The notes beneath the pieces were generated by a model. It was given only the letters and a program-made list of their open reading frames with translations. It did not search any database and had not been told where the DNA came from. A stretch of DNA of 5,725 nucleotides from Bacteroidota bacterium (lineage in GTDB: Bacteria; Bacteroidota; Bacteroidia; B-17B0; Aurantibacillaceae): NCBI GenBank assembly GCA_025360565.1, contig JANYBY010000046.1, forward strand, positions 1 to 5,725. The letters are read 5' to 3'. Below are positions 1 to 5,725 of this stretch, one piece after another. How positions within the stretch are numbered: position 1 is the first letter of the stretch; every line of letters starts with the position of its first letter. Made by a program: the position numbers and the translations under genes.

Positions 1-3000
1 TTTAAAAGAAGTTTTAAAACAGTTTGGAGAAATTATTGCCAAAACAAATTATTTATGCGGGCACAATATTGAATTTGATATTAATATTATAGGCGCCGAA
101 TTTTTACGCTGCGGTTTGCCTAATTATTTTTCGGGTAAAGGTATTATTGATACCAAGAACGACGCAACCACGGCGTTTTGCGCATTGCCCGGCGGTAAAG
201 GCGGCAAATTTAAATGGCCCACTCTGGGCGAACTCTATAAAAAATTATTTAATACTTCTTTTCAGGAAGCTCACAACGCGGCGTTTGACGTGCAAGCCAC
301 CTCGCGCGCTTTTTTCGAAATAATAAAACGAGGCATTACAAAAGTAAAGGAACTAACGGTTAGCGACTTGTCGTTGATCAAGTACCAAGATGTTGATCTA
401 ACGGAATTGCTCGCGCATGAAAAAAATCTGAAACAAAAGTCAAAAGAAACAGATCAACGGTCAAAAGAGATCCCGGGCATAGAACAAGAAACATTAAACC
501 GGAAACTTGAAACCCATAACTTCTCTCATCTCCACAATCATTCTCAGTATTCAGTTCTGCAATCGGTAAGTGATGTGTTTGAACTCGTAAAAAAAGCGGC
601 CGATTATAATATGCCTGCTGTTGCGTTAACCGATCACGGTAATATGTACGCCACCTTTTTATTTTGGCAAACGGTTGAAAAGCAAAATAAACTCATCAAA
701 GCACATAATGCCGAAATTGAAAAGGGAGACAAGGCCGGCGCAAAAAAGAACGAATTAAAATGTTTGATCGGTTGCGAATTAAATATAGCAAAGGATCATT
801 TGGATAAAACAAAACAAGATAATGGTTACGCTATTCCCTTTCTTGCAAAAAATAAACAGGGTTACGAAAATCTTTCAAAGCTAAGCTCCATCGGCTTTAC
901 AGAGGGTATGTATTATGTGCCGCGGATCGATAAAAATATTTTGTTACAATATAAATCGGATCTTATTTGTTTTACCGGTTCATTGTACGGCGAAATTCCA
1001 TCGTTGATCCTGAACGTTGGCGAAGCACAAGCCGAAGAAGCGTTTGTGTGGTACAAGGATGTTTTTGGCGAAGATTTTTATGTGGAGCTTAACCGACACA
1101 ATTTGCCTGAAGAAGATCACGTAAATAAAGTGCTGCTGCAATTCGCTAAAAAATACAATGTAAAATATTTTGCCGCCAACAATAATTATTACCTCGAAAA
1201 AAAGAGCGCTTACTCGCGCGATATTTTGATCGGTGTAAAAGAAGGATTGAATTTTAGTACGGATAACGATTTGAAAGAATTAAAAAATAATCCACGCTTA
1301 GGAAAATTATTTTTACCCAACAGCGAATTTTATTTTAAATCACCTGCCGAAATGGTTAACGCTTTTGCCGATCTGCCCGAGGCCATTGAATGCACCAACC
1401 AAATTGTTTCAAAAATTGAATCGTTTAAATTGGGTCGCGATGTTTTGTTGCCTAAGTTTCAAATTCCGACTGAATTTTTAGATGAGCGCGATAAAGATCC
1501 GAAAGATGAAGGAAAAGGAAATCGCGGTGAGAACGCTTATTTAAAACACTTAACCTATAAAGGCGCCGAAAAAAGATACCCTCAAATGAATGCCGAAACA
1601 AAAGAGCGCATTGATTTTGAACTTAGCGTAATGGAACGCATGGGATATCCCGGTTACTTTTTAATTGTTTCTGATTTTACAACCGAAGCCCGCCGAATGG
1701 GCGTTTCTGTTGGGCCCGGAAGGGGCAGTGCTGCAGGCAGCGCGGTTGCTTATTGTTTGGGCATTACAAATGTTGACCCCATAAAATACGATTTGCTCTT
1801 TGAGCGTTTTTTAAATCCCGATCGTATAAGCATGCCCGATATTGATATTGATTTTGATGATGAAGGCCGCGATAAAGTGATTGAATATGTAATTGAAAAA
1901 TACGGCAAAAATTCTGTGGCTCAAATAATCACTTACGGCACCATGGGTGGAAGAAGCGCCATAAGAGATACCGCGCGCGTTTTAAATTTGCCTTTGCCCG
2001 ATGCGGATAAACTTGCAAAAGCTTTTCCCGAAAGTTTAGAAGCTGAATTAAAACATTTATTAAAGCCCGGTGGCATTGATACAAAATATCTTGAAAAAAT
2101 AAAAGACCGACGTGAAGTTGTTGAGCAATCGCATAATTTCAGAAAATTATCAGAAGGAAATACCCCCGAAGCACTTATTTTAAAACAAGCATACGAGCTC
2201 GAAGGTTCGGTGCGCAACATTGGTGTACACGCCTGCGGTGTGATTATTACGCCCGACGAAATAACAAAATTTGTTCCCGTTACAAAATCAAAAGACAGTA
2301 AAATGCTTTTAACGCAATATGATAATGATGTTGCGGAAAGTGCGGGTTTACTGAAAATGGACTTCCTGGGTTTGCGAACCTTGACCATTATTAAGGACAC
2401 GATAAAACTGATAAAAATTGTAAAAGAGATTGAGTTAGATATTGAAGAAATAGATCTGAACGATAAAAAAGCATTGGAATTATTTCAGCGCGGCGAAACA
2501 AACGGAATTTTTCAGTTTGAAAGTCCGGGAATGCAAAAACATTTAAAAGATCTTAAGCCCGATAGTTTTAATGATCTAATTGCCATGAATGCCTTGTACC
2601 GTCCGGGTCCTATTGCATACATTCCAAATTACATTAACCGTAAACACGGGCGCGAAAATATTACCTACGATCTGCAGGGCATGGATGAGTTTTTAAAAGA
2701 AACTTACGGTATTACGGTTTACCAAGAGCAAGTAATGCGTTTAAGTCAGAAATTAGCCAACTTTACCAAGGGCGATGCCGATACTTTACGTAAAGCAATG
2801 GGTAAAAAACAAAAAGATGTTCTTGATAAAATGAAGAGCAAATTTTTGGAAGGTTGCAACACTAACGGTCATGCGGTTGCTATTGCCGAAAAAGTTTGGA
2901 AAGATTGGGAAGCGTTTGCAAGTTACGCCTTCAACAAATCGCACAGTACCTGTTACGCTTATTTGGCCATGCAAACAGCCTTTTTAAAATCGCATTACCC

Positions 3001-4168
3001 GAGTGAGTTTATGGCTTCGGTTTTAAATCACAGCGGTAATATTGATAAGATCACTTTTTTTATGGAAGAGTGTAAACGTATCGGTATTAAAGTTCTTGGG
3101 CCCGATGTGAATGAAGGTTTCGGAAAATTTAGTGTAATGGCCGATGGAAATATTCGTTTTGGAATGGCAAGTATAAAAGGTGTTGGCGAAAATGTGGTGA
3201 ACGTATTAGTGGAGGAAAGAAATACGAACGGAAAATTTACAAGCGTATTTGATCTTGCTTCGCGATTAGACGGAAAAACGATGAGCAAAAAAAGTATAGA
3301 AGGTTTGGCTTTATCGGGCGCTTTGGATAGTTTTGAAAATATAACCCGCTCTATGTTCTTTACGCTTGATCTGAGCGATGGATCTACTCTTACAGATAGA
3401 ATGATAAGATACGGCAATCAAAAAAATTTGGGCGGCGATACATCTCAGGCAAGTTTATTTGGCGGCGAAGATGAGGTGGAAGTGAGCGAACCACAATTAC
3501 CAAAAACAGAACCGTGGAACGCGTTGGAACAATTAAGCAGAGAAAAAGAAGTAGTTGGTTTTTATATCAGCGGCCATCCTTTAGATCCGTATAAATTAAT
3601 AATTGAACATCGCTGCAACGCCAATTGCGCGCAGTTAAAAGCGGGATTAGAACCGTTTAAAAACAAAGAAGTGATGTTTGGAGGAATAATTACCGGCTTT
3701 GAAAATAGAACCAGTAAAACCGGAAATGCCTTTGGTAAATTGATAGTTGAAGATTATCACGGCAGCACCGAAATTATGTTGTTTGGAAAAGATTTTGTGG
3801 AGTACAATAAATTTATGGTGGCAGGATTATTTGTATTTATAAAAGCTCGCATTCAGGAACGATACAATCAACCCGGAAGTTTAGAACTAAAATTAAGTAA
3901 GATCGATCTGCTTGAACAGGTGAAAGAGAACGCGTTCAATATTATTAAACTAAAAGTAAAATTAAATAATGTGAACGATGAATTAATAGGGAAGCTCGAA
4001 GTATTGTTGAATGCGCGAAACGGAAAAAGTAGCGTTGAATTTTATGTGGAGGATGAGGAACAACATTTAAATGTGAAATTGTTTTCCAAAAAAAATAAAG
4101 TGGCTATTGATAATGAATTTTTATTTGAGCTCGATAAAATGACGGATATAAAATACGATCTGACATAG
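1..4168 (+). CDS. dnaE: DNA polymerase III alpha subunit with fused N-terminal DnaQ-like exonuclease (5' end cut by window edge)
   Basis: Replicative polymerase that extends DNA as the catalytic core of the Pol III holoenzyme. The frame is open from base 2 to the TAG at 4166-4168 (1388 residues, numbered here from base 2), so the true start lies upstream. Residues 1-110 are the end of a DEDDh exonuclease: ExoII GHNIEFD (H21, D26) and ExoIII AHNAAFD (H91, D96); ExoI (DxE) is off-window. A K/E/Q-rich linker (about 112-172) leads to PHP (about 174-435; HLHNHS, LTDHGN). The palm has GPGRGSAAGS (571-580), PDIDIDF with D613 and D615, and third catalytic Asp D787 in KMDFLGL. Fingers show NIGVHACGV, NALYRPGP, YGITVYQEQ and FNKSHS. 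Tandem HhH (about 1048-1113), clamp-binding QASLF (1149-1153), OB fold (about 1223-1265) and a short C-terminal domain follow. PHP lies after the whole exonuclease, so this is not PolC, where the exonuclease interrupts PHP. By family recall about 75-95 residues are missing. Identity is near certain; the complete exonuclease is inferred. Confidence 0.97.
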   Translation, partial: LKEVLKQFGEIIAKTNYLCGHNIEFDINIIGAEFLRCGLPNYFSGKGIIDTKNDATTAFCALPGGKGGKFKWPTLGELYKKLFNTSFQEAHNAAFDVQATSRAFFEIIKRGITKVKELTVSDLSLIKYQDVDLTELLAHEKNLKQKSKETDQRSKEIPGIEQETLNRKLETHNFSHLHNHSQYSVLQSVSDVFELVKKAADYNMPAVALTDHGNMYATFLFWQTVEKQNKLIKAHNAEIEKGDKAGAKKNELKCLIGCELNIAKDHLDKTKQDNGYAIPFLAKNKQGYENLSKLSSIGFTEGMYYVPRIDKNILLQYKSDLICFTGSLYGEIPSLILNVGEAQAEEAFVWYKDVFGEDFYVELNRHNLPEEDHVNKVLLQFAKKYNVKYFAANNNYYLEKKSAYSRDILIGVKEGLNFSTDNDLKELKNNPRLGKLFLPNSEFYFKSPAEMVNAFADLPEAIECTNQIVSKIESFKLGRDVLLPKFQIPTEFLDERDKDPKDEGKGNRGENAYLKHLTYKGAEKRYPQMNAETKERIDFELSVMERMGYPGYFLIVSDFTTEARRMGVSVGPGRGSAAGSAVAYCLGITNVDPIKYDLLFERFLNPDRISMPDIDIDFDDEGRDKVIEYVIEKYGKNSVAQIITYGTMGGRSAIRDTARVLNLPLPDADKLAKAFPESLEAELKHLLKPGGIDTKYLEKIKDRREVVEQSHNFRKLSEGNTPEALILKQAYELEGSVRNIGVHACGVIITPDEITKFVPVTKSKDSKMLLTQYDNDVAESAGLLKMDFLGLRTLTIIKDTIKLIKIVKEIELDIEEIDLNDKKALELFQRGETNGIFQFESPGMQKHLKDLKPDSFNDLIAMNALYRPGPIAYIPNYINRKHGRENITYDLQGMDEFLKETYGITVYQEQVMRLSQKLANFTKGDADTLRKAMGKKQKDVLDKMKSKFLEGCNTNGHAVAIAEKVWKDWEAFASYAFNKSHSTCYAYLAMQTAFLKSHYPSEFMASVLNHSGNIDKITFFMEECKRIGIKVLGPDVNEGFGKFSVMADGNIRFGMASIKGVGENVVNVLVEERNTNGKFTSVFDLASRLDGKTMSKKSIEGLALSGALDSFENITRSMFFTLDLSDGSTLTDRMIRYGNQKNLGGDTSQASLFGGEDEVEVSEPQLPKTEPWNALEQLSREKEVVGFYISGHPLDPYKLIIEHRCNANCAQLKAGLEPFKNKEVMFGGIITGFENRTSKTGNAFGKLIVEDYHGSTEIMLFGKDFVEYNKFMVAGLFVFIKARIQERYNQPGSLELKLSKIDLLEQVKENAFNIIKLKVKLNNVNDELIGKLEVLLNARNGKSSVEFYVEDEEQHLNVKLFSKKNKVAIDNEFLFELDKMTDIKYDLT

Positions 4169-4245
4169 GAGTCTGAGACACCAATTCCACGAATTTGCAC
4201 TAACAACCAATTAAAGTGTACAACCCTTATCAGGTTTAAGCCATT
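4169..4245. other. Convergent intergenic spacer between dnaE and katG
   Basis: This 77-base gap separates the two stop codons of genes that converge. It should hold the 3' ends of both transcripts, but no classic intrinsic terminator (GC-rich stem plus T-run) is visible on either strand. Three weak inverted repeats are present: AATTC/GAATT with a 3-base loop (4183-4195), TGCACT/AGTGTA with one G-T pair and a 13-base loop (4196-4220), and AACC/GGTT with a 7-base loop (4222-4236). On the + strand the last is followed, after a few bases, by a T-rich stretch (ATTTTATTT, 4243-4251) that overlaps the end of katG. I see no promoter, small ORF or RNA gene here. Confidence 0.6.
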
Positions 4246-5725
4246 TTATTTAGCTATATCAAATCTGTCTAAATTCATTACCTTATCCCATGCAGCAACA
4301 AAATCTTTTACAAATTTATCTTTAGAATCGTTGCCGGCATAGAGTTCTGCAATGGCACGCAATTCGGAGTTTGACCCAAAAATAAGATCGGCTCTGGTAG
4401 CTGTCCACTTTGGTTCTCCTGTTGTACGATCGGAACCCATAAAAATTTCGCCCGAATCGTTTGTTGCCTTCCAGGTAGTTCTTAAGTCTAATAAATTTAC
4501 AAAAAAATCATGTGTTAATGTTTCAGGTTTAGAAGTTAATACGCCGTGTTTTGATCCGTTGTAGTTTGTATTCAACACTCTCATGCCGCCCACTAAAGCC
4601 GTCATTTCCTTAGTGGTTAAGTTCAGTAGCTGAGATCTATCAACCAATAATTCTTCAGTAATAGAAGTAGACTTTGCGTTTTTATAATTTCTAAATCCAT
4701 CTGCTCTTGGCTCTAATACCGCAAACGAATCTACATCGGTTTGTTCTAAAGCAGCATCACCTCTGCCAGGAGTAAATGGAACTTTAATATTCCCCGCTTT
4801 TTCAACTGCTGCACAACCGCCTAACACGATCAGGTCGGCCATTGAAACTTTTTTAGAACTTGTTTTTTGAATTCCTTCTAATGTGCTCAATACTTTTTTT
4901 AATTGCACCGGATTATTTACTTCCCAATTATTTTGCGGTGCCAAACGAATGCGCGCTCCATTTGCTCCACCGCGTTTATCTGAACCGCGGAAAGTGGAAG
5001 CCGATGCCCATGCAGTTGAAACCAATTCAGCTACAGAAAGTCCGCTTGCTAAAATTTTATCTTTTAAAGCAGCAACATCACTTTCAGTTAATTCATTTTT
5101 TGTTACGGGAATAGGATCTTGCCAGATCAACACTTCTTTCGGAACTTCAATTCCCAGGTAACGGGCAATGGGACCCATATCGCGATGCGTTAATTTAAAC
5201 CAGGCTCTTGCAAAGGCATCAGCAAACTGATCAAAATTTTCGTGAAAACGTTTTGAGATCGGACCATAGATAGGATCCATTTTTAAAGCAAGATCGGCCG
5301 TGGTCATCATCGGCGCGTGAAATTTATTTTTGTCATGCGCGTCTACAACCGTTGTACTCGCCTTTGCATCGGTGGGTATCCATTGATGCGCGCCGGCAGG
5401 GCTCTTGGTTAATTTCCATTCGTATTTAAATAAAGTGTCAAAATATCCATTATCCCATTTAGTTGGATTTGGTTTCCACGCGCCTTCAATGCCACTGGTA
5501 ATCGCGTCTCCGCCCATACCTGATTCAAAACTGTTTTTCCAGCCCATGCCCATGTCTTCAATGCTTGAACCTTCAGGGTTAGCGCCAACATGACTATCGG
5601 GCGCGGCGCCGTGTGCTTTACCAAAAGTATGTCCGCCTGCAACTAACGCAACCGTTTCTTCATCATTCATTGCCATGCGCGCAAAAGTTTCTCTGATATC
5701 TTTTGCAGAAGCTAAAGGATTCGGA
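4246..5725 (-). CDS. katG: Catalase-peroxidase KatG (5' end cut by window edge)
   Basis: Haem enzyme that breaks down hydrogen peroxide by catalase and peroxidase reactions, protecting against oxidative stress. The frame is open from the right edge (first full codon 5724-5722) to the TAA at 4248-4246, giving 492 residues. It opens with NPLASAKDIRETFARMAMND, a normal internal KatG stretch, so the Met at 5676-5674 is not a start. By alignment from memory to Mycobacterium tuberculosis KatG, that Met (residue 17) is the Met of the Trp-Tyr-Met adduct (M255), H32 in GGHTFGK is the proximal haem ligand (H270), W90 in PTKWDN and D150 in DPIY are its proximal-side partners (W321, D381), and R188 in ARYLG is the switch Arg (R418). 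The distal-pocket residues and the adduct Trp and Tyr are off-window. From about residue 225 comes the haem-free C-terminal repeat domain, ending in the typical FVAAWDKVMNLDRFD. Full-length KatG is usually about 720-750 residues, so roughly 230-260 are missing. No frameshift or missing key residue is seen. Promoter and any OxyR/PerR-type control are outside the window. Confidence 0.98.
   Translation of the reverse strand, partial: PNPLASAKDIRETFARMAMNDEETVALVAGGHTFGKAHGAAPDSHVGANPEGSSIEDMGMGWKNSFESGMGGDAITSGIEGAWKPNPTKWDNGYFDTLFKYEWKLTKSPAGAHQWIPTDAKASTTVVDAHDKNKFHAPMMTTADLALKMDPIYGPISKRFHENFDQFADAFARAWFKLTHRDMGPIARYLGIEVPKEVLIWQDPIPVTKNELTESDVAALKDKILASGLSVAELVSTAWASASTFRGSDKRGGANGARIRLAPQNNWEVNNPVQLKKVLSTLEGIQKTSSKKVSMADLIVLGGCAAVEKAGNIKVPFTPGRGDAALEQTDVDSFAVLEPRADGFRNYKNAKSTSITEELLVDRSQLLNLTTKEMTALVGGMRVLNTNYNGSKHGVLTSKPETLTHDFFVNLLDLRTTWKATNDSGEIFMGSDRTTGEPKWTATRADLIFGSNSELRAIAELYAGNDSKDKFVKDFVAAWDKVMNLDRFDIAK

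Noticed and set aside
116..118. TTG as the start codon of the polymerase gene
   Set aside because: The same frame is open back to base 2 and encodes the ExoII motif GHNIEFD just upstream, so the protein is cut by the window edge and this TTG is an internal Leu codon.
589..595. A7 run in dnaE as a programmed frameshift or slippage site, with a similar A8 run at 4088-4095
   Set aside because: Lys-rich AAA AAA codons are expected in an A+T-leaning gene. I see no paired hairpin or internal Shine-Dalgarno-like element, and the zero frame continues through both with conserved domains.
1933..2400. Open frame of 155 codons antisense to dnaE
   Set aside because: It lies wholly within conserved polymerase coding sequence, its protein resembles no family I know, and it looks like a shadow of the real gene. 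The same applies to the antisense frames at 2786-2974 and 3028-3417.
1..4168. PolC-type polymerase as an alternative identity
   Set aside because: In PolC the exonuclease is inserted inside PHP and the domain order of the C-terminal half differs. Here PHP is continuous after the exonuclease, and the HhH, clamp motif and OB fold follow the fingers as in DnaE.
4183..4236. Hairpins in the spacer as intrinsic terminators
   Set aside because: The stems are only 4-6 bp, mostly AT or with a G-T pair, and none has a proper adjacent T-run; too weak to annotate as terminators.
4352..5642. Short open frames overlapping katG (4352-4564, 4860-5114, 4883-5161 and 5405-5593 on +; 5409-5642 on -)
   Set aside because: All lie inside conserved katG sequence in other frames and show no recognisable domain; treated as shadows.
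5674..5676. ATG as the start codon of katG
   Set aside because: The frame continues upstream with the conserved KatG stretch ending DIRETFAR, and this Met aligns with the internal adduct Met of KatG. The true start is beyond the right edge.
1..5725. A defence, mobile or otherwise undescribed system
   Set aside because: Nearly all bases are explained by dnaE and katG; there are no insertion-sequence ends, repeat arrays, tRNA fragments or unassigned genes in the window.

Overview
The window holds the 3' parts of two large housekeeping genes that face each other. Neither gene has its start inside the window. The left gene (+ strand) is a replicative DNA polymerase III alpha subunit, dnaE, with a DnaQ-like 3'-5' proofreading exonuclease fused to its N terminus. 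The right gene (- strand) is the bifunctional catalase-peroxidase katG. Only 77 bases separate the two stop codons. I see no RNA gene, mobile element, CRISPR array or unexplained large block; about 98% of the window is coding.

The organism is most likely a member of the Bacteroidota, with a Flavobacteriales/Sphingobacteriales-type lineage the best guess. The reasons are the Exo-PHP-polymerase order in one chain, the wording of the polymerase (for example an LPGGKGGKFK-like exonuclease segment and an SVLQS-type PHP start, which I recall from flavobacterial alpha subunits), and the A+T-leaning base composition. This is recall and inference, not a database search.

Region by region: bases 1-4168 encode 1388 residues of the exonuclease-alpha fusion. 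In order these are the end of the exonuclease, a charged linker, the PHP domain, palm, fingers, tandem HhH, clamp-binding peptide, OB fold and a C-terminal domain. Bases 4169-4245 are the convergent spacer, with only weak hairpins. Bases 4246-5725 encode 492 residues of KatG, from just before the proximal haem-ligand region to the natural C terminus.

The two genes are not an operon and have no visible functional link; one copies the chromosome and the other removes hydrogen peroxide. The point most worth a second look is inside the polymerase. The PHP domain has lost about four of its nine usual metal-ligand positions, while the fused DnaQ-type domain keeps the motifs visible here. This fits proofreading being done by the exonuclease domain in cis and not by PHP. 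It is probably a lineage trait and not a new system.
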